DNA of 8,959 nucleotides, taken from positions 1-8,959 of the forward strand of contig NVTH01000130.1 in NCBI GenBank assembly GCA_002401525.1, read 5' to 3'. A program made the position numbers and the translations under genes. The notes under the pieces were generated by a model. That model was not told where the DNA came from and made no database searches. It worked only from the letters and a program-made list of their open reading frames with translations. The first letter of the stretch is position 1; every line of letters begins with the position of its first letter. Source of the DNA: Moraxellaceae bacterium (GTDB lineage: Bacteria; Pseudomonadota; Gammaproteobacteria; Pseudomonadales; UBA3067). This document shows positions 1 to 6,381 of the stretch, in pieces.

Positions 1-1
1 G

Positions 2-139
2 GGGAAGTTTTCTGATGGAGCTGGCAGTTACATCGCGGAGTGGCTGATATCAAAGCACGGCGCCCTGCGAACCACCTTAAGTAGTTACGAGATGTTTTTT
101 GATTTATACCAAGGTGTGGACTCTGCCGCTAAACCTTGA
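2..139 (+). CDS. C-terminal end of an unrecognised protein, cut by the window edge
   Basis: An open frame enters from the left edge and runs 45 codons to a TGA at 137-139. The peptide contains GAGSYIAEWLISKHG and then SSYEMFFDLYQGVDS. It is amphipathic and mildly acidic with no obvious membrane segment. I do not recognise the family. The YIAEWLISKHG stretch looks helical and is faintly like the helix after the active site in some secreted zinc peptidases, but that is a guess. The following 199 bp hold no gene before the DUF4143 fragment. It may be a true gene end or another relic like its neighbour. Confidence 0.35.
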   Translation, partial: GKFSDGAGSYIAEWLISKHGALRTTLSSYEMFFDLYQGVDSAAKP

Positions 140-338
140 TTTTAATGCTTTAATACGAAAAACCCGATCAAAGGTAAAAGGTCAAATCCAACAGCATACG
201 CGCTAAGGTTCAATAAAATTCATTTGCTAAACGTACGCTATTAGATTTGTCCCCTTGATTTTTTGAAGCAGGCTTCCCCAATCCATTTTGAGGATGACCT
301 AGGCCTTGCCACCAATCTTAATAAGCCATCGCTTTTAA

Positions 339-791
339 ACGATTAAAACTATTTTTCATCTCTATAGTGATAAAATGGCATCAGTAATCGAGATGGAACT
401 GATTAATAATGGCAGTATTGCTGAACAGTTTATCGGACAGCATCTTTTGTTTTCTGGCGCTATAAATGATTATGAACATTCCGAAAATCTAGAATTGTAT
501 TATTGGATGCGACAGGGCCGCTCAAATGCTGAGGTCGACTATTTAACGGTCATTGACGGAATCATATATCCGATAGAGGTTAAAGCTGGAGCTGTTGGCA
601 GATTGAAATCTATGCATCAATTTATTAATGAAAAATCGGCACTTTGCGGAATTCGATTTACCAGCAACGAGCCAGTCATTGAGAAGGTAAAGGTTAAATT
701 ACCCAATGGTCACGCTGAGTATTTGCTATTAACCTTGCCACATTATCTGGTGGGGCAGACCAATAGACTTGTAAGAAGTATTAAGGATTAG
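339..791 (+). pseudogene. C-terminal remnant of an AAA-type ATPase with DUF4143 domain
   Basis: The frame is open from 339, just after an in-frame TAA, and ends with TAG at 789-791. The first ATG is at 375 and would give 138 residues. The peptide matches the C-terminal DUF4143 part of a common bacterial ATPase family of about 380-400 residues. It has NNGSIAEQFIGQHLL (11-25), then E53-V-D-Y and PIEVKAG (66-72), which together resemble a PD-(D/E)xK nuclease-like core. It ends with the usual LPHYLVGQTNRL tail. The N-terminal P-loop ATPase and winged-helix parts are missing, and 140-338 shows no trace of them. The ATG at 375 has no convincing ribosome binding site. I read it as a truncated, non-functional relic. 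These ATPases often sit in accessory regions and some act like toxin-antitoxin partners. Confidence 0.75.
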
Positions 792-1269
792 CGTTAGTGA
801 ATTTGTATTTGCGATTTTAAAGCAGTGCTCTACTCCAGAATCCCGGATTACTTTCTCATTCAGCCTAGTTACGGATTCACCATTATTAAAATTTCATGCT
901 CACACTGACAATCACGAATAAAATTATTTCGTTAAGATTTTATAGTAGGCTGAGACACATTAAGTGATTCAGAAAACTGAGGGGGATTATCAAGATAGAT
1001 AAACCGGCAAGACCAGGAAAACCGTCCCGTAATCCTTAGATCTACTTTAACCTGAGGGTTTAAGCCCCTCTAGTTATTCTCTTTAATGCCATAACGAAAT
1101 TGAACCGAATGCTGACAACGCTCACCGCCAAAGGCAATGTCGCTAGCCCAATAGATTGGACACCCAAAACAATACGGCATTACCCTAGAACACTAGCGGA
1201 AGCGAAAGCGAATTTACACATTACGGCCCGCCCAAAACGTTAACCTTACACATTGCTTCATGATCAGCT
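792..1269. other. 478-bp stretch without a gene
   Basis: No frame on either strand has convincing coding character. The only structure I can point to is a short GC-rich hairpin at 1054-1070 (GAGGG, 7-nt loop, CCCTC), followed loosely by T-rich sequence, which could be a weak terminator. The segment around 945-985 (AGGCTGAGACAC...) has the flavour of an insertion-sequence edge, but I cannot pair it with a second terminal repeat. Together with the truncated gene on its left it looks like decayed accessory DNA. Confidence 0.5.
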
Positions 1270-1641
1270 ATGAAAAAACCCAATTCACTCCACATCGGTA
1301 ACACACTCAAGCGCTTTGTACTTCTAAGCACTCTGCTAGCAATGGCTAGCGGCGGCCTTAGCGCCAATGAAACTTCCCGCTCATGCCAGCAAAACGCGCT
1401 GCAAAAATCTCAAGCTCTAATTCGTTTTATCCTTGATGACCTTAGCACCACCTACATGCATGTGGGCGGAGGAGGTATTACCAACATAAAACAAACCGCC
1501 ACTAACGCTTTTCGGGTTTCCATTTCTCAAGAAGAGCGTATCGATCAAATAAGCTACGAATTAAAATTTGAACAGGATTGCCAAATCACCCTCGTTAAGC
1601 GAAAAAGTACCGCTGCTTCCCCTTGGGAGCGGCCCCACTAA
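1270..1641 (+). CDS. Small predicted periplasmic protein, function unknown
   Basis: A 123-residue protein starts at ATG AAA AAA. A signal peptide is visible: a basic stretch (K2, K3, K14, R15), a hydrophobic core FVLLSTLLAMASGGL (16-30), and a likely signal peptidase I site after SA (31-32). The mature part would be about 91 residues with only two cysteines, C39 and C104, near its two ends; they could form a disulfide in the periplasm. A GGGG run lies at 66-69. The second half has alternating hydrophobic residues (FRVSISQEERIDQISYELKF) that suggest beta strands. No Shine-Dalgarno is clear before 1270. I do not recognise a family. It stands alone, about 100 bp before the parDE operon on the same strand, and may be part of the same accessory region. 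Confidence 0.6.
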   Translation: MKKPNSLHIGNTLKRFVLLSTLLAMASGGLSANETSRSCQQNALQKSQALIRFILDDLSTTYMHVGGGGITNIKQTATNAFRVSISQEERIDQISYELKFEQDCQITLVKRKSTAASPWERPH

Positions 1642-1682
1642 AACCGCTAGCACCTCTCAATATTCAAACATAATGCACAGGA

Positions 1683-1711
1683 TTGCCCCTGCACCCTGCT
1701 TAGGCTATATT
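1683..1711 (+). promoter_or_regulatory. Predicted sigma-70 promoter of parDE
   Basis: A TTGCCC box at 1683-1688 and a TATATT box at 1706-1711 are separated by exactly 17 bp. The -10 box overlaps the left arm of the palindrome at 1708-1732, so a repressor bound there would block RNA polymerase. The parD ATG is at 1746. Confidence 0.6.
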
Positions 1712-1732
1712 CATATTTAACAAATATGAATA
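1708..1732. promoter_or_regulatory. Perfect palindrome, likely ParD (or ParDE) autoregulatory operator
   Basis: An inverted repeat has 11-bp perfect arms (left arm TATTCATATTT) around the 3-bp spacer AAC. It covers most of the -10 box and ends 13 bp before the parD ATG. ParD-family ribbon-helix-helix dimers bind palindromes in their own promoters, so this is the expected autoregulation site. The repeat is visible in the sequence; the binding is inferred from the family. Confidence 0.7.
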
Positions 1733-1745
1733 CTTGAGATCTATT

Positions 1746-1994
1746 ATGGCAACCACCAGTTTAAGTTTGGGTGAGCACTGGGAGAAATTCATCAAAAATG
1801 AAATATCCAGTGGTCGATACGGATCCGCTAGCGAAGTGGTGCGCGACGCACTGCGCGCAATGGAAGACCGTAAAAGTAAACTGCAAGCCTTAAGAGCCCA
1901 CTTGTCCCAAGGCGCGATTCAAGCCCGTGACGGTGACTTTGTCGATGATTTCTCGATGGATTCGCTGATTGACGATTTGGATGCCGAGTCCTAA
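1746..1994 (+). CDS. parD: ParD-type antitoxin (ribbon-helix-helix)
   Basis: This is an 82-residue antitoxin. The N-terminal half (about 4-45: TSLSLGEHWEKFIKNEISSGRYGSASEVV and on to LRAMED) is the typical ParD ribbon-helix-helix: a short strand, a helix, the SGRYGSASEVVR turn, and a second helix. It dimerises and binds DNA. The C-terminal part (about 62-82) is acidic (DGDFVDDFSMDSLIDDLD) and would wrap the ParE toxin. A TTG at 1734 could extend the frame by four codons, but ATG 1746 gives the expected MATTSLSLG start and leaves the operator untouched. The stop overlaps the parE start by 1 nt (TAATG), so translation is probably coupled. Confidence 0.88.
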   Translation: MATTSLSLGEHWEKFIKNEISSGRYGSASEVVRDALRAMEDRKSKLQALRAHLSQGAIQARDGDFVDDFSMDSLIDDLDAES

Positions 1995-2308
1995 TGACGC
2001 GACCCTCTGACAAAAATTATAGAGTGACACGCCGCGCTCGAGACGACTTGAAACAAATAGGCCGTTATACGCAACAAACCTGGGGTAAAGCTCAGCGTAC
2101 CACCTACTTAAAAGCCATTGAAAAGCGTTTCCAGTGGCTTGCGGGTAACCCCCTACTCGGCCAGCATCGCGCCGATATTGGTGAAGGATACTACAGCTTC
2201 CCGCAAGGCCAGCACGTGGTGTTTTATCTGATTGGCGACGGTCTAATTGAAATTATTGGTGTGCTTCATAAAGAGATGGATATCATTCACTATTTCCAGG
2301 AGAAATAG
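1994..2308 (+). CDS. parE: ParE-type toxin
   Basis: This is a 104-residue basic protein of the RelE/ParE toxin fold. Family features are visible in order: ARDDLKQIGRYTQQTWG (15-31, first helix), the long second helix to about 50, NPLLGQHR (52-59), the G64-Y67 strand, HVVFYLI (74-80), and the closing strand and helix IIGVLHKEMDIIHYF (87-101). ParE toxins typically inhibit DNA gyrase, whereas RelE relatives cleave mRNA; this sequence looks like the ParE branch. The length is normal and nothing is disrupted, so the toxin should be active and held in check by the overlapping upstream antitoxin. A ParE family call is firm; the gyrase target is inferred. Confidence 0.88.
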   Translation: MTRPSDKNYRVTRRARDDLKQIGRYTQQTWGKAQRTTYLKAIEKRFQWLAGNPLLGQHRADIGEGYYSFPQGQHVVFYLIGDGLIEIIGVLHKEMDIIHYFQEK

Positions 2309-2370
2309 TTGCTCCCAAAAAACACAAAGAGACAAAAGCCAAAGAACAAAGGGCCAAACTTCCTTCGCCT

Positions 2371-2493
2371 CTAGTCTGCGGCCACATCCGCATTAGTACT
2401 TTTTTCAACAGTCCTGGCCACGCGAAATCCCGTGTTGTTGCTAAGATTTGGGTTGTTCGTTTTATCGGTGCGGGTGGTTTTATGAGGGTTTGC
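2371..2493 (-). pseudogene. Remnant of a formylglycine-generating-enzyme-like (SUMF1/EgtB/PvdO) protein C-terminus
   Basis: On the minus strand, 40 codons are open between an in-frame stop at 2494-2496 and a TAG at 2371-2373. They end in KTNNPNLSNNTGFRVARTV plus a short tail. The asparagine-rich stretch followed by N-T-G-F-R-V-A-R is the hallmark end of SUMF1-type domains. In another frame just upstream (about 2488-2508), W-L-S-K-P-S resembles the preceding conserved GGSW region, which suggests a frameshift. The full domain is over 200 residues, so only the last sixth survives. It lies directly after the kinase gene, in the same direction. C-type-lectin-like targets of diversity-generating retroelements end in a similar way and are an alternative source. 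Confidence 0.5.
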
Positions 2494-2584
2494 TCAGCCA
2501 TCAGGGCAACCACTTATATTCAACGGTAACCTGAATTAAATTTTCAAGCACTTCCAATAAACCACTTTCGATGCGTTCCCACCT

Positions 2585-4333
2585 TCAGCCGCGATAAAAT
2601 AACGCTACCAAAAGCGCCACCAACAACACCCCAGAAATAATCTGCCAAATAAGCACCGGATTACTTTCATCCGTGACTAGATCGTAACTCTTTTTATACT
2701 TTAGATTGGGATGTTGGAGTTCATGCAGAAATTCGGACACTTCGAGGTAGCGACGTTTTGGGTCATAGCGCAAGCCCTTTTTAACCGCCCCATCCACCCA
2801 GATGGGGACTAAAGGATTGATCTCATAACTGGGCACGTATTTAGTTTTTAAAAATGCTTTGGCAGTTCGGCATTCATCGAGCTTGCCGCCGAATGGTTTT
2901 TTGCCGGTCAACATTTCATAAACGATGACCGACAGGGAGAAAATATCGGATTGAACGCTGCTTTTTCCTTCCAGAATCACTTCCGGCGCGGAGTAACTCG
3001 CAGTGCCCAGATTCACTTGATGCTCTAACGGGGTGGCAATTTCTGCAATGCTTTTTATATAGCAGGAACCAAAATCAATTATTTTAGCTTCGCCATTATT
3101 ATCAATCATGATGTTGGCGGGCTTGATGTCTTGGTGCAATATCTCTCGATGATGCAAGGCTTTGATGCCTTTGATAATTTGAGCCACTATGAATATTACT
3201 TCTTGCACCCCTGGCTTTGGATTTTGTTTGATCCACTTCTCTAAGGTAATGCCTTCAATGTATTCGGTTAAAAAGTACAAGCAAGATTTCGGGCGATTGG
3301 TCTCGACAATTCGCATGACATGGGAGTTACTGACTCGATTTCCGATCCAACTTTCAAGCACAAATCGTTCTATGTAGGGCAGCTCATCGTTAAAATTGTT
3401 GGACGGCGTTTTCATGCAATACTGTTTGCCGCTTTCAACATCGATCACCCGATAAATCTGACTTCGGCTACTGGCGTGTATTTCTTTTTCAACGCGATAA
3501 CCGTCTAAGACCATGCCCCGGCTTAACTCGGGGGGAAATGGAAGCTCCGTGAGTTTGTGGCACACATCGTCCAAACTTTGGACCGGCAAGCTATCCACTC
3601 GGAGTATCTGACAACTCAGATTATCGCTGCTTTGATTGTCCAAGGCTTGCTGAATAAGCGCTTCACAGCACTGCTCAAAGTCTTCATCGCTGCTTCGCTT
3701 TGCAGCTTGGCTTAAGCAATCATTGATTTCTTTTTCCCTGACGAAATCATGGATCCCATCCGTCGTTAACAAGAAAACATCATTGGCCTCAAGATCAACA
3801 CTTTGATAGTCAACGTCTAAGGTGACATCCAAGCCCATGGCTCGAGACAAGTAGGATTTTTCTTTGCTAATAAAGGTGGCGTGGTCACGGGTTAATTGCG
3901 CCAACTCACCGTCACGATAGAGGTAGATACGCGAGTCGCCAACATGAAAAAGGTGCGCCGTTTGGGATTTAAAGATGATACAACTGAAGGTGCTGACGTA
4001 GCCCTTGTGGGCATCTGCAAAATGCTGTCCTTGGCCAAACAGCCAGCGGTTTAACGCGGTGAGCACCTGTGTACTGGATTTCTTAACGCTCCAGGTTTCG
4101 GGTGTGGAGTAGTAATCGGAAAGGAAATTACGAACGCAGGTTTCGCTGGCTTCTTGACCGGCCTCGGAAACACTCACGCCATCCGCGATCACCGCGACGG
4201 CGCCTTTGGTATTGATGAGCCCCGCTTCAGGAATTCGAATGCCAATGGCGTCTTCATTCTCGGATTTAATCCCTGCAATAGAACGCTGACCAATGGTAAA
4301 GGCTAATGCTCCGTCTAAATGCCATTCGGTCAT
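2585..4333 (-). CDS. PP2C phosphatase-Ser/Thr kinase fusion with C-terminal membrane anchor
   Basis: This 582-residue protein has two opposing enzyme domains. Residues about 10-247 form a PP2C phosphatase with metal-binding motifs NED28, ADG (50-52), GDSR (132-135), TTDG (190-193) and SDN (237-239). Residues about 275-540 form a Hanks-type kinase: K308 (MKTP), HQDIKPAN (400-407, catalytic D402), DFG (420-422), SAPE (448-451) and D463. The glycine-rich loop is degenerate (HASSRS, 287-292), and the HRD arginine is Gln401, making it a non-RD kinase. A hydrophobic segment at about 561-579 followed by RG anchors it to the inner membrane with both enzymes in the cytosol. It follows nasA by 52 nt, so one operon is likely. 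The same pairing occurs in Pseudomonas nitrate assimilation loci (from memory), where its target is not settled. The ATG at 4333 is the only possible start before an in-frame stop. Confidence 0.92.
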   Translation of the reverse strand: MTEWHLDGALAFTIGQRSIAGIKSENEDAIGIRIPEAGLINTKGAVAVIADGVSVSEAGQEASETCVRNFLSDYYSTPETWSVKKSSTQVLTALNRWLFGQGQHFADAHKGYVSTFSCIIFKSQTAHLFHVGDSRIYLYRDGELAQLTRDHATFISKEKSYLSRAMGLDVTLDVDYQSVDLEANDVFLLTTDGIHDFVREKEINDCLSQAAKRSSDEDFEQCCEALIQQALDNQSSDNLSCQILRVDSLPVQSLDDVCHKLTELPFPPELSRGMVLDGYRVEKEIHASSRSQIYRVIDVESGKQYCMKTPSNNFNDELPYIERFVLESWIGNRVSNSHVMRIVETNRPKSCLYFLTEYIEGITLEKWIKQNPKPGVQEVIFIVAQIIKGIKALHHREILHQDIKPANIMIDNNGEAKIIDFGSCYIKSIAEIATPLEHQVNLGTASYSAPEVILEGKSSVQSDIFSLSVIVYEMLTGKKPFGGKLDECRTAKAFLKTKYVPSYEINPLVPIWVDGAVKKGLRYDPKRRYLEVSEFLHELQHPNLKYKKSYDLVTDESNPVLIWQIISGVLLVALLVALFYRG

Positions 4334-4346
4334 ATCAGTGATTTAT

Positions 4347-4353
4347 CTCCTCC
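4347..4353 (-). promoter_or_regulatory. Strong but distant Shine-Dalgarno of the kinase gene
   Basis: A GGAGGAG run is the best ribosome binding site before the kinase ATG, but 13 nt separate its end from the start codon; 5-9 nt is usual. No alternative in-frame start lies closer, because a TAA is met four codons upstream of the ATG. The spacing may lower translation relative to nasA. Confidence 0.55.
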
Positions 4354-4361
4354 GAAGGCTT

Positions 4362-4389
4362 CTAAGAATCCTTTTCTGTATCTTCTTAG
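4362..4389 (-). other. Intercistronic inverted repeat at the nasA stop codon
   Basis: Perfect 7-bp arms (CTAAGAA and TTCTTAG) enclose a 14-nt loop. The arm includes the nasA stop codon (TAA at 4386-4388). The stem is AT-rich with no T-tract after it, so it is not a convincing terminator. It could modestly shape the ratio of nasA to kinase mRNA, or be chance. Confidence 0.35.
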
Positions 4390-5852
4390 TGTACCTCAAT
4401 AAGCTGCACGGTTCCGTCCGGCAACACCTCCGCTATGGCGCCTTTAGGCTCGTCTAAAAACATCGCGGCCACCGCAGCGAACGCAATCCCAGCCGCGATG
4501 GTCATAAAAAATACCGACGGCGATACAAACGAGAATACTGTTAAAAATAACACCGCACCTATATTGCCATAGGCTCCCACCATGCCTGCAATCTGCCCAG
4601 TCAATCGACGTTTGATTAAGGGCACTACGGCAAACACACATCCCGCGGCCGAACCCAAAAAGAAGGAACACATCATCATCACCATCACCGCAACGGCAAT
4701 GGGCCATTCGCCGTTGATGTGTGACATTGCGTAAAATCCAATGGCAGCACCGCAGAGCAGTATCACTAACGAACCTTTGCGCCCGAACTTATCACTAATG
4801 GCCCCTCCTGACGGGCAGGACAAAACGTCCGTTACCGCAAAACAAGCGCCCAACATGCCCGCCAAGGAGATGGGAATTAAAAAGGTGCTCTTAAAAAATA
4901 TCGGCAGCATCGATACCACCGCTAGTTCAGAGCCAAAGGTCACCGCATAAGCGATGCTGAGTATGGCGACTTGCTTGAAATTATATTGCAGAATTTCGTC
5001 CACCGGCTTGACGAATATTTCCTTGTTCACTTTATAGATCTGGCCCGCTTGGAATAGATAAATGGCCAACAAAATTCCATAAGTCGTATTCGCGGCGAAT
5101 TCATTCAACAATCCAAGCGCCTCTACTTTCCAGGTCAACACCGCGAGCGCGCCGTACATAGGGACATTCATTAACAGGTAGAAAAAGAAATCGCGCTTGG
5201 AGGTCACTTCAAGACCGCCTGATTTATTGGGCTTGAAATAAGTCGAACCCACGGGCGTGTCCGTGACCGAAAGGAAGTAAATAACTGCGTACACTAACGC
5301 AATCACGCCGGTAAGTGCAGTGGCATAACGCCAACCGTCATCACCCCCAATTAACAGCGCCAGTGTTGGCAGAGTGAGGGCAGCCACTGCGGAGCCAACA
5401 TTGCCCATGCCTTTATAAATCCCTTCCGCTAAACCCAGCTGCTTGGCAGGGTACCATTCGCTGATCATGCGAATGCCAATCACAAAGCCAGCGCCTACAA
5501 ATCCCAATAGAAATCGCGCCAAAGCCAATATTTCAAACGATTGAGCGGTGGCAAAAAAGAAACAAAGGCCCGCAGTGGCCAGCAGCATGACTGAATAAGT
5601 TTTTCTGGGGCCGTACACATCCACCAACATGCCGGTCACAATTCTTGCGGGGATGGTCAGAGCGACGTTAAGAATTAATAGGGTTTTGATCTCTTGATCC
5701 GATAACCCCATGGACTCTTGAATCACCAGCAATAAAGGCGCATGGCTAAACCACACCAAAAACGTCACGAAAAAAGCAAACCAAGTCATGTGTAAAACCT
5801 TGGCTCTTCCAGTCAATGAGAGAAAACTAGCGCGCACACTCGTACTGCTCAT
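4386..5852 (-). CDS. nasA: Nitrate/nitrite transporter, NarK/NasA family (MFS)
   Basis: This 488-residue polytopic inner-membrane protein imports nitrate for assimilation. Family features: an MFS loop motif GMLVDVYGPRK (74-84) with a copy in the second half, GGAISDKFGRK (349-359); R113 in LARFLLGFVGAG, at the place of the substrate-binding arginine of NarK; and two nitrate-signature helices, GMGNVGSA (148-155) and GAYGNIGAV (426-434). Between the two six-helix halves is a long insert (about 200-295) with extra hydrophobic stretches, which makes it longer than the roughly 400-residue Pseudomonas NasA. Start ATG 5852 is supported by AAGGAAG 7 nt upstream. NtrC control is indicated by upstream sites, so expression should rise under nitrogen limitation. 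It is followed by the phosphatase-kinase gene. Nitrite transport cannot be excluded. Confidence 0.92.
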   Translation of the reverse strand: MSSTSVRASFLSLTGRAKVLHMTWFAFFVTFLVWFSHAPLLLVIQESMGLSDQEIKTLLILNVALTIPARIVTGMLVDVYGPRKTYSVMLLATAGLCFFFATAQSFEILALARFLLGFVGAGFVIGIRMISEWYPAKQLGLAEGIYKGMGNVGSAVAALTLPTLALLIGGDDGWRYATALTGVIALVYAVIYFLSVTDTPVGSTYFKPNKSGGLEVTSKRDFFFYLLMNVPMYGALAVLTWKVEALGLLNEFAANTTYGILLAIYLFQAGQIYKVNKEIFVKPVDEILQYNFKQVAILSIAYAVTFGSELAVVSMLPIFFKSTFLIPISLAGMLGACFAVTDVLSCPSGGAISDKFGRKGSLVILLCGAAIGFYAMSHINGEWPIAVAVMVMMMCSFFLGSAAGCVFAVVPLIKRRLTGQIAGMVGAYGNIGAVLFLTVFSFVSPSVFFMTIAAGIAFAAVAAMFLDEPKGAIAEVLPDGTVQLIEVH

Positions 5853-5859
5853 AGGCCAT

Positions 5860-5910
5860 CTTCCTTTTATTTTTATTTCTATTGGTATTTCTATTTCTAT
5901 TTCTATTTCT
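5860..5910 (-). promoter_or_regulatory. A-R-N triplet run covering the nasA ribosome binding site, possible Hfq/Crc target
   Basis: Read on the minus strand from 5910 to 5860, the leader divides into 17 triplets, of which 16 fit A-purine-any (AGA, AAT, AAA, AGG, AAG). The single exception is ACC at 5886-5884. The last triplets include the Shine-Dalgarno AAGGAAG (5866-5860). The distal face of Hfq binds (ARN)n RNA, and in Pseudomonas Hfq with Crc represses such A-rich leaders when preferred carbon sources are present. The pattern is visible; the regulation is inferred. Confidence 0.45.
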
Positions 5911-5957
5911 ATTGGTATTGGTATTGGTATTGGTATTGGTATTGGTATTTTTATTCT
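5868..5957. repeat. Hexanucleotide microsatellite in the nasA leader, 15 units
   Basis: Fifteen contiguous 6-bp units lie on the plus strand: one TATTTT (5868), TATTTC (5874), TATTGG (5880), four TATTTC (5886-5909), six TATTGG (5910-5945), TATTTT (5946) and TATTCT (5952). Two unit types are each amplified in blocks, as expected from slipped-strand copying. On the nasA strand they read GAAATA and CCAATA. The array starts within a few bases of the predicted transcription start and ends at the Shine-Dalgarno, so it forms most of the untranslated leader. A gain or loss changes leader length by 6 nt without touching the promoter spacing. Confidence 0.95.
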
Positions 5958-5971
5958 TTTATTAGTTCGGC

Positions 5972-5987
5972 AGCAATAATCAAGCCA
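5972..5987 (-). promoter_or_regulatory. Sigma-54 promoter of nasA
   Basis: On the minus strand the sequence reads TGGCTT-GATTA-TTGCT, against the consensus TGGCAC-N5-TTGCA. The invariant GG (5986-5985) and GC (5974-5973) are exactly 10 nt apart. Transcription would start near 5961, giving a leader of about 109 nt. The two NtrC-like sites upstream support the call. No comparable sigma-70 promoter was noticed nearer the gene. Confidence 0.72.
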
Positions 5988-6040
5988 AGCAATAATACCT
6001 TGACTTTTAAACGCCTAAATTCACTTTTCAGCACAATCGC

Positions 6041-6055
6041 GCACCTTCCTGGTTC
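6041..6055. promoter_or_regulatory. NtrC-like enhancer site, promoter-proximal
   Basis: GCACC-TTCCT-GGTTC matches the NtrC dyad GCACC-N5-GGTGC at nine of ten defined positions. Its centre, 6048, is about 87 bp upstream of the predicted start, within the usual range for NtrC acting on sigma-54 polymerase. Confidence 0.6.
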
Positions 6056-6060
6056 GTATT

Positions 6061-6075
6061 GCGCCAGAGTGGTGC
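6061..6075. promoter_or_regulatory. NtrC-like enhancer site, promoter-distal
   Basis: GCGCC-AGAGT-GGTGC also matches nine of ten defined NtrC positions. Its centre, 6068, is about 107 bp upstream of the predicted start and 20 bp (two helical turns) from the neighbouring site. The two dimers would therefore lie on the same face of the DNA, as needed for NtrC oligomer formation. Confidence 0.65.
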
Positions 6076-6381
6076 TCAAATAGGGGGAATTTAAAATTGG
6101 AGTAACTTGAGTGCAGATTCTTAATAATAAAGGGATTACGGTTACCGTCGCGCAAGACGATAAATAAAGTGAATAGTCATCACAAGGTGATTTAAATCGT
6201 AGCTTTTTATAACGAGGGATTACTGCTGCGGGTGATCGATTTTCAAAAAGTGATGCGTGCCGGCAAACGTGAAATCGATTGCAATATCAAGCATGGCTCA
6301 ACTTCCGAACCCTTAAGTAGGGCAACGCGTAAGATTAACGGACTCACTCTTTTTAATCCGCATAGTTCCAGGGTGAATGGT

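Larger units (their letters stand above)
5958..6381. other. Regulatory intergenic region between nasA and the CBS gene
   Basis: About 420 bp without a convincing gene. The nasA-proximal part holds the sigma-54 promoter (5972-5987) and two NtrC-like sites (6041-6075). Further upstream is a short palindrome, ATCAC-AAG-GTGAT at 6179-6191, of unknown role. A 61-codon GTG-initiated frame at 6232-6417 on the plus strand overlaps the end of the CBS gene, has no good ribosome binding site, and resembles no protein I know. Confidence 0.6.

Noticed and set aside
1230..1260. AACGTTAACC as a possible integron attC core for a cassette holding 1270-1641
   Set aside because: It does not fit the GTTRRRY core, and no partner core or long imperfect palindrome was found.
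2377..2392. TGCGG/CCGCA stem after parE
   Set aside because: Only five pairs, the T-run is ten bases away, and the sequence is explained by the SUMF1-like remnant.
2283..2513. 76-codon minus-strand frame
   Set aside because: It is out of frame with the SUMF1-like remnant, overlaps the parE end, and its peptide lacks family features.
5788..5979. Plus-strand frame with an Ile-Ser/Ile-Gly repeat peptide
   Set aside because: It is a translation of the hexamer microsatellite and runs antisense over the nasA start; no sign of a real gene.
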